Positions 1 through 9,994 of a stretch of DNA of 47,118 nt are shown piece by piece. The stretch is from the NCBI GenBank assembly GCA_002083595.1, contig MSXT01000032.1:1-47118 (forward strand), given 5' to 3'. A program made the position numbers and the translations under genes. Numbering within the stretch: position 1 is the first letter of the stretch; each line of letters starts with the position of its first letter. The notes beneath the pieces are model-generated. The model searched no databases and was not told the origin of the DNA. It saw only the letters and a list, made by a program, of their open reading frames with translations. This DNA is from Proteobacteria bacterium ST_bin16 (lineage in GTDB: Bacteria; Pseudomonadota; Gammaproteobacteria; Burkholderiales; Nitrosomonadaceae).

Positions 1-2
1 TG

Positions 3-2492
3 ACCGATTGGCACGCTGATTTTCGCGTCATGACCGGGCAAAACGAGATCCGGTGGATACACGCGCACTCAAAACCCGAGAAACAAGCTGACGGCAGTAT
101 TATCTGGAATGGCTACGCCAGCGATATCACCGAATTAAAAAATATATCGTTGAAATTTGAAGCCTTACTGGAACTCGCCAGCGATGGCGTTCACATTCTC
201 GATGAAGATGGCAATATCGTGGAATTCAGCCACGCCTTCGCTAAGATGCTGGGCTATTCCAACGAAGAAACCGCCCGCCTCAATGTGATGGATTGGGATG
301 CGATGATTCCCAAAGATAAATTGATTGCGGCAGTCCGTGAAGTCTCGAAGACACCGCGTGTTTTTGAAACGCTGCACCGGCGTAAAGACGGCACGATCAT
401 GAATGTTGAAATCAACGCCAGCAGACTGGAGGTCACGGGAAAAATACTGATTTACGCTTCGTCACGCGACATTACCGGCCGCAAGCAGCACGAAAAAGAA
501 CAGGAATATCAACGCTTGCGCTTATCCAATATCATTGAAGGAACGCACATCGGCACCTGGGAATGGAATGTGCAAACCGGGGAAGTCATTTTCAATCAGC
601 GCTGGGCTGAAATACTCGGCTATACCCTCGAGGAACTTGCCCCGACATCGATTGAAACCTGGCAGAAGTATGCGCACCCGGATGATTTGCAGCAATCCGA
701 AACGCTTCTCAAAGATCACTTCGCCGGAAAAATTCCTTTTTACGAATGTGAAGCCCGTATGCGTCACAAAGCAGGACATTGGATTTGGGTGCTGGATCGC
801 GGCAAAGTATCCAGCTGGACCGCCGATGGCAAACCGCTCATGATGTTCGGCACCCATCAGGACATCACCGAACGGAAAGAGCGTGAAACCATGCTGATCG
901 AAGCGCGCCAGCAAGCGGAGGCCGCCAGTAACGCCAAAACCCGCTTCTTGGCGATGATGTCGCATGAAATCCGCACGCCGATGAATGCCGTGCTGGGCAT
1001 GGCGTATTTATTAAGCAAAACCACCTTGGATCCGCGCCAAAGCGGGTATCTGCGCAATATTGAAGGCTCCTCCAATATTTTATTGGGCGTTATCAATGAC
1101 ATTCTGGATTATTCCAAAATCGAAGCCAACAAAATTGAATTGGATCATATCGCTTTCGATTTGAACACGATTCTGGAAAACCTGTCCGCCATTGCTTCAA
1201 TCGCTGCAAAAGACAAAACCATCGACGTGCTTTTTTATGTCGAACCCAATGTACCCCGGCAGTTTATCGGCGATCCGCTGAGGCTCAGCCAGATTTTCGT
1301 GAACCTTATCAACAATGCGATCAAGTTTACCGATCGCGGCGAAGTCATCATCCGCATCGCCATCGCTCCGGCTGACGATGCCGATATCGCCACACTGGTT
1401 TTCAGCATCACCGATAGCGGTATCGGCATGACGCCCGGGCAAATGGCGCATCTGTTCCAAGCATTTACCCAAGCCGACTCATCCATCTCGCGGCGGTTCG
1501 GCGGTACCGGCCTGGGTTTGTCGATTTCATACCGGCTGGCGCAGTTGATGGGAGGCAATATCGTGGCCGAAAGCGAACATGGCGAGGGCAGCCGGTTTCA
1601 TTGCACGGTTCAGTTACACTACAAAAATCAGCACCGGGAACCTTGGGTGACCATTCCCGCTCACTTGCAATCACTTAAGGTAATGATCATTGACGACCGT
1701 GCGGTCACACGCGGCGTCATCGCGGAAATTGTTCACTCCATGGGCTGGAGCGCGGTTGCTGTGGATAACAGCACGGCATCGCTCAGAATGTTCGCCGATC
1801 CCAGTCAGGTGCCGTTTGATTTGCTGTTGTTGATGACACGCTTAACCGATACGAATTATCGCGACACCATCCATGCGATAGAAGCTGCATTACCTGCGTC
1901 ACGCCGTCCCAAGATCATAGTGATGAGCAATAATATCGATCCCGCGTTCTCGAATCAGTTTGAAGCCAATAGCACCATCAACGTGCTGATTAAACCTTTC
2001 ACACCGCTGAATCTGCTGGATACCGTTGCCGCTTTGTTTAGCGAAACCGCACACCAGCAAGCGCACCAGCAAGCCATACCCGGCCAGCAGCAATTCAGCG
2101 GCGCCCATATCCTGATCGTGGAGGATAATGAATTCAATCAACTGCTGATCACTGAGTTGTTAACAAGCTGGGGTATCAAGGTGAGTCTGGCACAAAATGG
2201 CGTGGAATGCCTGGATATACTGAAAACTGCGGAGTCTTCGTTCGATCTGATTTTCATGGACATCCAAATGCCGGAAATGGATGGATTGGAAGCAACCCGG
2301 CGTATTCGCCAGGACTTGCACTTGAACGGCATCCCGATTGTCGCTTTGACCGCCAATATCATGGAACACGATCAACAGGAGTTTCTGACAGCGGGCATGA
2401 ACGCTTACCTGCCCAAACCTTTCGACCCCAATCAGCTCATTCAAGTTTTGGATCAGTTTTTACAACCCGGCGGGCAAAAAACGCCAACCTGA
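3..2492 (+). CDS. Hybrid sensor histidine kinase, multi-PAS, two receiver domains (5' truncated by window)
   Basis: The frame is open to the left edge and the residues before the first ATG (base 30) already read as the end of a PAS/PAC domain, so the true start lies outside. Counting from that ATG, the order is PAS remnant (1-35), PAS (36-155), PAS_3 (158-285), a coiled linker, HisKA with phospho-acceptor His312 in MSHEIRTP, and HATPase_c (415-535) with NLINNAIKFT, DSGIGM and GGTGLGLS boxes. A receiver-like domain (548-665) and a canonical receiver (692-810) with Asp744 in FMDIQMPEMDG follow. In the first receiver the phospho-acceptor position is Met602, so it is probably a pseudo-receiver. 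There is no membrane segment in the visible part. The phosphorelay output would need an Hpt protein and regulator elsewhere. The signal sensed is unknown. Confidence 0.93.
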   Translation, partial: TDWHADFRVMTGQNEIRWIHAHSKPEKQADGSIIWNGYASDITELKNISLKFEALLELASDGVHILDEDGNIVEFSHAFAKMLGYSNEETARLNVMDWDAMIPKDKLIAAVREVSKTPRVFETLHRRKDGTIMNVEINASRLEVTGKILIYASSRDITGRKQHEKEQEYQRLRLSNIIEGTHIGTWEWNVQTGEVIFNQRWAEILGYTLEELAPTSIETWQKYAHPDDLQQSETLLKDHFAGKIPFYECEARMRHKAGHWIWVLDRGKVSSWTADGKPLMMFGTHQDITERKERETMLIEARQQAEAASNAKTRFLAMMSHEIRTPMNAVLGMAYLLSKTTLDPRQSGYLRNIEGSSNILLGVINDILDYSKIEANKIELDHIAFDLNTILENLSAIASIAAKDKTIDVLFYVEPNVPRQFIGDPLRLSQIFVNLINNAIKFTDRGEVIIRIAIAPADDADIATLVFSITDSGIGMTPGQMAHLFQAFTQADSSISRRFGGTGLGLSISYRLAQLMGGNIVAESEHGEGSRFHCTVQLHYKNQHREPWVTIPAHLQSLKVMIIDDRAVTRGVIAEIVHSMGWSAVAVDNSTASLRMFADPSQVPFDLLLLMTRLTDTNYRDTIHAIEAALPASRRPKIIVMSNNIDPAFSNQFEANSTINVLIKPFTPLNLLDTVAALFSETAHQQAHQQAIPGQQQFSGAHILIVEDNEFNQLLITELLTSWGIKVSLAQNGVECLDILKTAESSFDLIFMDIQMPEMDGLEATRRIRQDLHLNGIPIVALTANIMEHDQQEFLTAGMNAYLPKPFDPNQLIQVLDQFLQPGGQKTPT

Positions 2493-2504
2493 TTGCAGCG
2501 TTCC

Positions 2505-3911
2505 TTAATTCTCATCCAGCAACGCTTCCACCAGTTTCGCTTCTATCTCCAGATATTGCGCATTGCCGTTACGCGCAGCAGACGGTTCTTGCCAAGTCGG
2601 GTTCTGGCGTAATGCGCTGGTCAGCTTGCCCCAGTTTGCAGGCAATTTCTCGCTGTCGGCTTTGTCCACGTGTAATGTATCCTGCGCGGCATGACCACGG
2701 TGCATCAGTTTTTTCAGCAAATGCTTCTGACGCAGATACAAAACTTGCAGCGTGGCTTCGTCGGCACACTGCCATTGCGTGCCTTTGACGGTCGCTTTGA
2801 TCTCGTCGCCGTAGCGCTTGAAGGTCGACCAGCCAGCGCCGGCGATTGCGCCTAACGCGCTGGCTGCGCCCAGACTCATGCCGCCGACCATCAAGTCAAT
2901 CCCGGCGCCCGCCGCAGCGCCTTTGGCTGCGGCGCTGCCGAGATCCAACCCGTACGCTTTGAGGATTCCAGGCGCGAAAATATCCAGCTGCCATTGTCCG
3001 TTACTGACCGGGATTTTTTGGATGGCGACGTCTTTTTCCGAGAAATTGAAAATGGCTAATAGATCGTGCAAACAATGCTGCTCGGCCTTGCGGACAAAAT
3101 CGTGCAACCGGTCTTCAACCAGCGAATGCGCGATTAAGTTATTCTGAGCGGATTTACTTTCGCGGTAGCAAGCAACCGTGACAATCAATCCGGCAACCCG
3201 CTTGGCGCCCGACAAACACAGCTGATTCCATAATTGAGCGCGGTAATCGATCAGCTTCTGCAATCGATCATAGTGAGATTCCACCAAGGTCTGCATCTTC
3301 TGATACAAGCGCTTTTCCGCTTCAAATGTAAACGCGACGGTATCGAATTCCAACGTGGCGTGCATGTGGAAAGCCGCTAGATGCTCGCGCCATTTTGCCA
3401 GTTCCCGGTCATGCCCGGCGATAAAGTTAAAGACCGGAATAATCGGTTTACTGACCTGCGTCAGAATCTCCAATTCCAGCCGGTATTTTTCCAGGAAAGG
3501 CTCGCGTACATCGATGATGTAGAGCAGGATATCGCTGCGCAATACCTGGCGGATTACTTTCGCTTCCTGTTCCAGTGCATCGTTGACCGTTACTTGCGCA
3601 ATAAACTGCTCCAGAATCTGGATAGGAGACAACGATTTTGCCTTGGCTTGCAGCTTCCTGATATGCGCAAACAAAGCCCGGGAGTCCTCCAGACCGGGCG
3701 TGTCATACAGCTTCAGAACCGCTTCATTGTCCGCGGATATTGTCGCTTGCTCGACATGCCGCGTAGTACCCGCGCCGTCTTCAATCACACCAAATTCGGT
3801 GCTGCGCAGCATGGTGCGGATCAGCGATGTCTTGCCGGTATTCGTGTGTCCGACGACGGCTATATTCAGCAATGAGTCCGCCTGCGGATGCTGTGGATTA
3901 GGAATGTTCAT
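2505..3911 (-). CDS. GTPase with DUF3482 domain
   Basis: This 468-residue protein has a small-GTPase domain at its N terminus: the P-loop GHTNTGKT (residues 21-28) and the G3 box DTPG starting at Asp70. The usual NKxD specificity box is replaced by NFIAGHD. The C-terminal half carries an Ala/Gly-rich hydrophobic stretch (around 320-365) typical of DUF3482 proteins and likely to associate with the membrane. The gene starts 3 bases after the stop of the DUF2868 gene, so the two are translationally coupled and probably work as a pair. This pairing is common in beta- and gammaproteobacteria, but I know of no assigned function. Family identification is good; the role is unknown. Confidence 0.88.
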   Translation of the reverse strand: MNIPNPQHPQADSLLNIAVVGHTNTGKTSLIRTMLRSTEFGVIEDGAGTTRHVEQATISADNEAVLKLYDTPGLEDSRALFAHIRKLQAKAKSLSPIQILEQFIAQVTVNDALEQEAKVIRQVLRSDILLYIIDVREPFLEKYRLELEILTQVSKPIIPVFNFIAGHDRELAKWREHLAAFHMHATLEFDTVAFTFEAEKRLYQKMQTLVESHYDRLQKLIDYRAQLWNQLCLSGAKRVAGLIVTVACYRESKSAQNNLIAHSLVEDRLHDFVRKAEQHCLHDLLAIFNFSEKDVAIQKIPVSNGQWQLDIFAPGILKAYGLDLGSAAAKGAAAGAGIDLMVGGMSLGAASALGAIAGAGWSTFKRYGDEIKATVKGTQWQCADEATLQVLYLRQKHLLKKLMHRGHAAQDTLHVDKADSEKLPANWGKLTSALRQNPTWQEPSAARNGNAQYLEIEAKLVEALLDEN

Positions 3912-3914
3912 GAT

Positions 3915-5309
3915 TTACCGGGTGATGACATGTTCTGCCGGAATGCCGCAGACTTCCGCCAGACGAAACCAGGCGAATTCGCGCGCGCTGGTCACCGGCG
4001 CCGATGGCTTGCTCAACAGGATCAGCCACGGCTTAGCATTACTGCCATCGACCAGCTCTTTGATCAACCGCTGCACGCCGCGATCGGGTAAACGGTGCGC
4101 CGCCACGCCCAGCAACAACGGGCCGTTGAGATTCTTTATCAATGTCATGGCCTCGTCATGCGATTCCTGATCGACGATATTCAAGCGGCAAGCAACGGAT
4201 TCCGGCCAGTGCGTGGCATCGTCCAGCTCAATGCCAAAGGCTTGCGCATTGGCCGGAATGGCGACATTCTCCGGCGGACGGACAACTTCCGCAGGCTTCA
4301 TACCGGCCTGCGGATCGGCATCGATGACTTCCGCTTTCACTTCGCGCGCCATCAGACGCTGACGCAATTCAATGTAATAGGGTAAGTACAGATCGAGCTT
4401 GAAGCGGCTCTCACTCCATTGCTGCATGATCCAGGAAAACCCCAGCAGTAACAGACGCGGAAAAATACCGTACACCAGCAAAGCGCCAATCAAGAAAACC
4501 GCCCACGCGGTGCGCGTTTCCGCGTCTTGTTTGCCTGTCCCGATACGGCTGGCAACCGTCTGCGGGTTATCCGGAATTTTTAATCCCATCGCTTCCAATG
4601 GCGCGCCAAGGATTTCCGTGAGTCTTGGCAACGTGCTATCCGGCAGCAAGGTGGTGCCCCAGATGAAATTATATTGCCTGGCCAGCATGAGCAAGATCAG
4701 CAACACCAGACCGGCGGTTAAATAGGTCAGCCAAAACTGATGCGTCAAAACGCTGATACGCCATTTGCCCACAGTGCCGGTTAAACAACTTTCCCACCAG
4801 GCATGCGATGCCAGCGATTGAACTGTCGGATCTTTCTTGTGCCGGTAAGGCAACCAGCTGGCCAATTGCGCCACGATACCGCTGCTCAAGCTTTGCAAAT
4901 TCAAAACAATGCCCGATAGCCACAGCAATAGCGAAATCATGTTGAATCCCAGCAGCACGGCCAGCAACCAATAAATATTCAATGTGGAAGATTCGCTGAC
5001 TGCCTGGCTGGCTGCCAATCCACCCAAAACCAGCGCAGCAATCAGACAGATCCAGCGCGCCCGGGTAAACTGCTTACGCGGTTGCTGCAATACATCATCC
5101 AGCGCGTTATCGCGGATCAAGTGCTTAGCGCGAAGCGTCAGGCGATGAATAAATTCCGTATAGTTGAAGTCACTGGCCGCAGAATCAGGCATATTTTTAA
5201 TGCCCTCATACGATAGCTCATCGGCTTTGGCGGACTCGATTTTGCGCAATTGTTCAATGCGCACTAAATCAGCAAAGGTATGTTTCTTCACTGACATGAA
5301 AAAATCCAT
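3915..5309 (-). CDS. DUF2868 membrane protein, partner of the adjacent GTPase
   Basis: The protein has an N-terminal soluble part, then hydrophobic segments that read as four transmembrane helices (starting at WICLIAALVLGG, IYWLLAVLLGFNMIS, FWLTYLTAGLVLLI and TAWAVFLIGALLVYG), and a C-terminal cytosolic part with a Rossmann-like feel ending LAEVCGIPAEHVITR. I start it at the ATG giving MDFFMSVKK; ATG 5297 (MSVKK) is an alternative. The frame stays open to 5480, but that extension would run over the start of the divergent amidotransferase gene at 5465 and its residues look non-coding. It is the first gene of a two-gene operon with the DUF3482 GTPase. No enzymatic motif is recognised. Confidence 0.85.
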   Translation of the reverse strand: MDFFMSVKKHTFADLVRIEQLRKIESAKADELSYEGIKNMPDSAASDFNYTEFIHRLTLRAKHLIRDNALDDVLQQPRKQFTRARWICLIAALVLGGLAASQAVSESSTLNIYWLLAVLLGFNMISLLLWLSGIVLNLQSLSSGIVAQLASWLPYRHKKDPTVQSLASHAWWESCLTGTVGKWRISVLTHQFWLTYLTAGLVLLILLMLARQYNFIWGTTLLPDSTLPRLTEILGAPLEAMGLKIPDNPQTVASRIGTGKQDAETRTAWAVFLIGALLVYGIFPRLLLLGFSWIMQQWSESRFKLDLYLPYYIELRQRLMAREVKAEVIDADPQAGMKPAEVVRPPENVAIPANAQAFGIELDDATHWPESVACRLNIVDQESHDEAMTLIKNLNGPLLLGVAAHRLPDRGVQRLIKELVDGSNAKPWLILLSKPSAPVTSAREFAWFRLAEVCGIPAEHVITR

Positions 5310-5464
5310 TCCGGAAGAACGGCCATTCGAATCTCGTCGTTGTGGTTGATGTTGTGTTTCACAGGTATCAAAGAAAGGTTCGCCCGGATTTTCAGCAGAA
5401 AATTTGCTGCAAAACAAGCTAAAATTCGTTATCAGATCATTCAAAAATTGTGCAGGAAAATTCC

Positions 5465-6166
5465 ATGAAGCCAGTTGCAATATTCAGACATATCCCCATC
5501 GAAGGGCCTGGCTATTTTGCCACATTTCTCGACAACAATCATATTCCGTGGCGCCTGATCAAAATTGACGCCGGAGAAAAGCTACCGGCCAGCATTGACG
5601 AATTCAGCGGCTTGGTGTTCATGGGTGGAACGATGAGCGTTAACGACGACTTGCCGTGGATTGAACAGGAATTGACATTGATCCGCCAGGCAGTTGCCGC
5701 CGATGTCCCTGTGCTGGGACATTGCCTGGGCGGACAACTCATGGCTAAAGCCTTGGGCGGCGCAGTCAACGCCAACCCGGTTAAGGAAATGGGCTGGGGC
5801 GAAGTTACCGTGCCGGATAATCCGGTTGCCCGGGCATGGTTTGGCGATCTGACAACTTTTAATTCATTTCACTGGCACGGCGAGGCGTTCACCATCCCGC
5901 AAGGCGCCACGTGCATTCTGTCCAGTCCCTACTGTGAAAATCAAGCATTTGCACTCGGCATGCACCTCGGTATGCAATGCCACGTCGAAATGACCGAACG
6001 GCTGGTCATCGACTGGTGCAGCGTCGGCGCGGAAGAACTCTCCAGTCTGAACGAACCGTCGGTGCAATCGTTGGAAGAAATTGAGAAGAATTTACCGGAA
6101 CGTGTAGCGGCGTTAAATGTAGTAGCTGAGCGGCTGTACCGGAAATGGATTGTGAATTTGAAATAG
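5465..6166 (+). CDS. Class I glutamine amidotransferase (GMP synthase-like domain protein)
   Basis: This is a stand-alone glutaminase-type domain of 233 residues. The nucleophile elbow GHCLGGQ supplies the catalytic Cys and the HVEMTE segment near the C terminus supplies the His and Glu of the triad. FMGGTMSVNDD is the usual oxyanion-side motif of this subfamily. The start at the MKPVAIF codon is chosen because AGGAAA lies about 6 bases upstream; an in-frame ATG at 5450 has no such site. There is no synthetase domain, so it is not GuaA. Family members act as gamma-glutamyl hydrolases or transfer ammonia to unknown acceptors. The substrate cannot be read from context: it stands alone between divergent and convergent neighbours. 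Confidence 0.88.
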   Translation: MKPVAIFRHIPIEGPGYFATFLDNNHIPWRLIKIDAGEKLPASIDEFSGLVFMGGTMSVNDDLPWIEQELTLIRQAVAADVPVLGHCLGGQLMAKALGGAVNANPVKEMGWGEVTVPDNPVARAWFGDLTTFNSFHWHGEAFTIPQGATCILSSPYCENQAFALGMHLGMQCHVEMTERLVIDWCSVGAEELSSLNEPSVQSLEEIEKNLPERVAALNVVAERLYRKWIVNLK

Positions 6167-6183
6167 CTATCTGACGATTTCAA

Positions 6184-7194
6184 TCAATCCAACATATGTT
6201 CACCCAGCAGCAACTTTAGAAACTTCTCTCGCGTCACACTGGATGAATCGCGGTAAAGCTTGTATTTCGCATGCTGATCCGGTTGCTCCGGGTTGATTTC
6301 GATGCCCCAGAGCGGGGCGGTTGTTGTCGGCAAATTGGAATAGCGCACATCGACCAATACATTCGGTTGTTCCGGGCGGATAGCAAGGAATCCGGCGGAG
6401 AAATGGCTGAAGCGCGCGATATCCTGTGCCAGCACGGATGCAGCCGGTAGTCCATTTAAATCACGTTCCAGCACAAATTTCTCAATTGATTCCCCCGGAT
6501 AGACACGCGGCTCGGAAAACAAACCGGCGCGAATGGCGTTCACATAGAATTTGCCTTCAAACTCGTAGATGGAGCGCCATAACACCAGATTAGCAAGTGT
6601 CGGTTTGACCAGCAGTTGTTCCGCACGATGCCCCCTTTCTGCAATCAATGTTTCCGCGATGGTTTCAGCGCGGTGCAATTGCATCCAGCCGAACGACAAA
6701 TAGATCGCTGCAAGCAACAATCCGATACGTGCTGCGGTATGGCTGTATTTCCTGAAAGCGATCACGCCAGCAACCAGTAAGATCAACGTGAAAGCCGGAT
6801 CCAGCACCGAAATGATATTCAACGCCACACGCGCATCGCTGACCGGCCAAAGCAGATTAGTGCCATAGCTGGTAAACGCATCCAGCACGCCACTCAAGCA
6901 ATAACCGAGAAAGGTAAACAGATACAGCCGCGCAAAAGTCAGGCGTTTGCGCAAAAACGGCCAGAGCAGCAGCGCAACAATCAAAGCACCGAGCGGCACG
7001 AAAAACAGCGAGTGCGTGAAATGCCGGTGAAATTCGATATTCAACAGCGGATCATTCTCCGATTGAATCAGAATATCGACATCCGCCGCAATACCGGCAA
7101 CAAAGCCCACGCCGGTTGCGATACGTGCTTCCTGTTGTTTAGCACCCGACTGTGCCATCGTGGCGCCGAGAAGTCCCTGGGTCAATAAATCCAT
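6184..7194 (-). CDS. Membrane-bound metal-dependent hydrolase, YdjM/DUF457 family
   Basis: The protein opens with MDLLTQGLLGA and contains the family's metal-ligand pattern: DVDIL, then HRHFTHSLFF, then GYCLSGVLDAFTSYGT. Four or five transmembrane helices lie in the first 190 residues, and the C-terminal 140 residues are likely extracytoplasmic. The length is 336 residues. Family members are annotated as inner-membrane hydrolases induced in some species by DNA damage, but their substrate is not established. I use the internal ATG at 7194 because homologous N termini begin at this motif; the longer open frame to 7314 adds an unlikely leader. The gene is convergent with the amidotransferase, 17 bases apart. 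Confidence 0.85.
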   Translation of the reverse strand: MDLLTQGLLGATMAQSGAKQQEARIATGVGFVAGIAADVDILIQSENDPLLNIEFHRHFTHSLFFVPLGALIVALLLWPFLRKRLTFARLYLFTFLGYCLSGVLDAFTSYGTNLLWPVSDARVALNIISVLDPAFTLILLVAGVIAFRKYSHTAARIGLLLAAIYLSFGWMQLHRAETIAETLIAERGHRAEQLLVKPTLANLVLWRSIYEFEGKFYVNAIRAGLFSEPRVYPGESIEKFVLERDLNGLPAASVLAQDIARFSHFSAGFLAIRPEQPNVLVDVRYSNLPTTTAPLWGIEINPEQPDQHAKYKLYRDSSSVTREKFLKLLLGEHMLD

Positions 7195-7428
7195 AGTGTC
7201 GTAACGATAGTGAAAAAAATCTCTTTTGCAGATGATGCGTAGTATAAAAGAGGCGAGCGGTTCATTACGATTTATTCGCGCAAACACAGCAAAACAGAAA
7301 ATACTGCAAGGCAATGCAGTTGTGATATCTTGTTACAGAGATGAGATGAGATGAAACGAAGCGAATCAGACCCGTATTAGTCGAATTAAAAGTCAATTCA
7401 ATGCTTGCAATCCAATGCAATTGATACA

Positions 7429-9894
7429 ATGGGAAAAATCTTAAAGACCGGACTCCTGATCCTGATCAGCCTGGCTGTTTTTACCGGGGCAGGTCTTTAT
7501 GCTTTCCGCAATCCGTTGCTGGAAACTTTGATCGGCCAGCAGTTGAATAAGCGGGGCCTACCGCTGCAATCCATTGCAGATTTGGATCTCTCTTTCAATA
7601 CTTTCCGTTTGAATGGTTTGTCGGCCGGTAAAAATAAAGAGTTGCGCCTGGATAGCATGCTCGTGACATGGAATGTGCCGGATCTGCTCGCCGGTAAACC
7701 AATTTCAATTGAAATCAGCGGTTTGCATGTGGCACTCGACCTGAACGCGGTGTACCCGCCGCTAGGTTCCGCTACACCCATGACTGCTGCACCTGAAAAA
7801 GGTATCAACCTTCCCTGGCTGCCAAACTTTTCACTCAAAGATTCGGCAATTCATTTGCATTCAACAGCAGGTGAAGCAACCATCGCGCTATCCGGCGGCA
7901 TTGCGCAAAACCAGCCGGATGCACAGACAATGCACATGAGTGTAATCGTTTCCGGTTCGCTTGCGCACAGCAAAAGCTTATTGACGGCGACGCTGGATAG
8001 AAAGGGAAATCTTCAAGGCAAATTCGCAGTCTCTGAAGGTATGCTGGGCCTGCCCGATGCGAACATCTCCAGTTTCTCGGGTGAAGCGGCATTTTCGTTC
8101 GCGGCATTGCAGTTACAGCATATCCAAACCGAATTCACATTATCCGGCATCAAACTGCTGGGAAAAACAATCGTAAAACCCGTATCCGATTCCGCTGATA
8201 AAAATCCGGTGACGCCAGCGTTAGGGGATACAACCATCGATCGCATGACCCTGAAGGGCGATATCCGCGCGTCAGCACAATCATTGACAGGATCGCTGGA
8301 TCTCGACGCCGACGGCGGTCAATATGCCGCGGAACCGCTCAAAGTTCAGCAATTCTCTGTTTCTTTACCCGTGCAAATCACGTCCAAACGGGATAATTGG
8401 CAAGTTACATTGCGCAATCCGGGGCAGATCACTTTTGGCAAGATCGATTCCAGCACGCCTGTTCATTTGCTGAATGCACTCAAATTTTCCATTCCCGAAG
8501 TGAATTTGGAATTGGCAAAAAGCTCGCAGGGCTGGTCATTTGCACACGATATCGCGATAATTCCTGGCAACCTGAACGTGCGTGTCGATCGCACGGAATC
8601 CTCCGCTATTGAAGCGCAGATTCATCCCGGAAAAATAACCCTGACCGGAAAACTCAGTGCCGGCACCGGTTACCAAGGGCGATTTACCATCAACGATGCA
8701 GGCTTCACATTGCCGCAATCCGATCTGCAATTGAAGGATTTTTCCGCCACCGTGCATCTAAATGATGCCGAGATCGGCACTGCCGCGGATTTTGCCATTG
8801 CCCGGCTGCAACACCTGGCACCCGAACCGTTATTTGCTGCGTTGTCTATCTCAGGCAGTATCCGCAATGAAGCGGCGGCTGGAGAACCAGCCGTGTATGC
8901 GCTGAATATAACGGGCGGCGTGCCGGATTTACGCTATTTAAAAATCAGCGGCCGTCATGCACCCGCGAATGGCGATGGCATGTTACAGGGGGAAATCATT
9001 TCTATCCGTTTCTCACCGGAGGGTTTGCAACCCAGCGTACTCTCTCCCGCTCTTGCGCAGCTTGAGGATGCCAGCGGACATCTCGGCGCCAACGTTCAAT
9101 TCAAATGGTCCAAGGAAGGTGTGCAGAACAGTCAGGCCGCATTTGAATTACGTAACTTATCGTTTACCCGTGAAAATACAAAACTCAGCGATCTGAATGT
9201 CAGCCTTAATTTGGTGGATCTGTTATCTCCCCGCACCCCGCCGCACCAGACGGTCACAATCCGGCGGATTGATGCCGGTGCTCCGCTGGAAAATCTGCTG
9301 ATCTCTTATCATATCGAAGGCACTAGCCCACCCCGCATCGCCGTCGAGAAGGCACAATTCTCCATACTGGAAGGGACAATAGCCGTCGAACCGACTGTCA
9401 TCGATCCGGCCGCAGCGCGTTCTGACACGCTGATCCACATCAGCAATATCGACCTGGAAACTCTCTTCAATGTCATTAAGGTTGACGGATTGACTGGCAG
9501 CGGTCACCTCGACGGTCAGATCCCGCTGACGCTGGCGGAAAATCAAGTGACGGTCACTAATGGCCACCTTGCCGCCCAAGCTCCGGGGGTCCTGCGTTTC
9601 AAATCGGAAAAAGCCTCACAGCTGATGGCTTCCGCCGGTAAAGAAATGAATTTACTACTGCAAGCGGCGCAGGATTTTCACTATACCGAACTGTCGTTGA
9701 ATCTCGATAAATCGGTTACGCACGATCTGGTAGCCAAACTGTCGTTGTTGGGGAATAATCCCAAGGTAAAAGACGGACGGGCATTCCGATTGAATATCAA
9801 GCTTGAAACGGATATCGATAAAATTCTGCAAACGATTAATCAGGGCTATAACTTATCGCATGAAATTCTGCGCGGCTCATTAAGGTTCCATTAA
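7429..9894 (+). CDS. ydbH: YdbH family AsmA-like envelope protein
   Basis: The predicted 821-residue protein has an N-terminal membrane anchor (LLILISLAVFTGAGLYAF) followed by a long periplasmic body of repeated beta-strand segments and a C-terminal domain matching the YdbH family (formerly labelled dicarboxylate transport). In E. coli, YdbH works with TamB and YhdP in moving phospholipids to the outer membrane and forms an intermembrane bridge with the lipoprotein YnbE. The next two genes here are YnbE-like and YdbL-like, the same order as in E. coli, which is the strongest support for the call. The start is the ATG at 7429; the TTG at 7405 is in frame but has no ribosome site. The Shine-Dalgarno for 7429 is also poor. 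Confidence 0.88.
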   Translation: MGKILKTGLLILISLAVFTGAGLYAFRNPLLETLIGQQLNKRGLPLQSIADLDLSFNTFRLNGLSAGKNKELRLDSMLVTWNVPDLLAGKPISIEISGLHVALDLNAVYPPLGSATPMTAAPEKGINLPWLPNFSLKDSAIHLHSTAGEATIALSGGIAQNQPDAQTMHMSVIVSGSLAHSKSLLTATLDRKGNLQGKFAVSEGMLGLPDANISSFSGEAAFSFAALQLQHIQTEFTLSGIKLLGKTIVKPVSDSADKNPVTPALGDTTIDRMTLKGDIRASAQSLTGSLDLDADGGQYAAEPLKVQQFSVSLPVQITSKRDNWQVTLRNPGQITFGKIDSSTPVHLLNALKFSIPEVNLELAKSSQGWSFAHDIAIIPGNLNVRVDRTESSAIEAQIHPGKITLTGKLSAGTGYQGRFTINDAGFTLPQSDLQLKDFSATVHLNDAEIGTAADFAIARLQHLAPEPLFAALSISGSIRNEAAAGEPAVYALNITGGVPDLRYLKISGRHAPANGDGMLQGEIISIRFSPEGLQPSVLSPALAQLEDASGHLGANVQFKWSKEGVQNSQAAFELRNLSFTRENTKLSDLNVSLNLVDLLSPRTPPHQTVTIRRIDAGAPLENLLISYHIEGTSPPRIAVEKAQFSILEGTIAVEPTVIDPAAARSDTLIHISNIDLETLFNVIKVDGLTGSGHLDGQIPLTLAENQVTVTNGHLAAQAPGVLRFKSEKASQLMASAGKEMNLLLQAAQDFHYTELSLNLDKSVTHDLVAKLSLLGNNPKVKDGRAFRLNIKLETDIDKILQTINQGYNLSHEILRGSLRFH

Positions 9895-9994
9895 GTCCGT
9901 CCGCGCTAAATTGAAACCATGGAACACAGTATGCTAATTACCAGATTCTCAGTCAGAATAGAGTGTGAGAGTCCATCAGAAAAGGAGTGCAATC

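Noticed and set aside
522..965. 147-codon antisense frame within the hybrid kinase
   Set aside because: Shadow of a strongly coding sense frame; no ribosome site or known domain.
2207..2788. 193-codon plus-strand frame across the end of the kinase and the DUF3482 gene
   Set aside because: It overlaps two well-supported genes in other frames and has no family resemblance.
7338..7355. GATGA repeated three times upstream of the ydbH-like gene
   Set aside because: Three copies of a pentamer are too few to call a meaningful tandem repeat.
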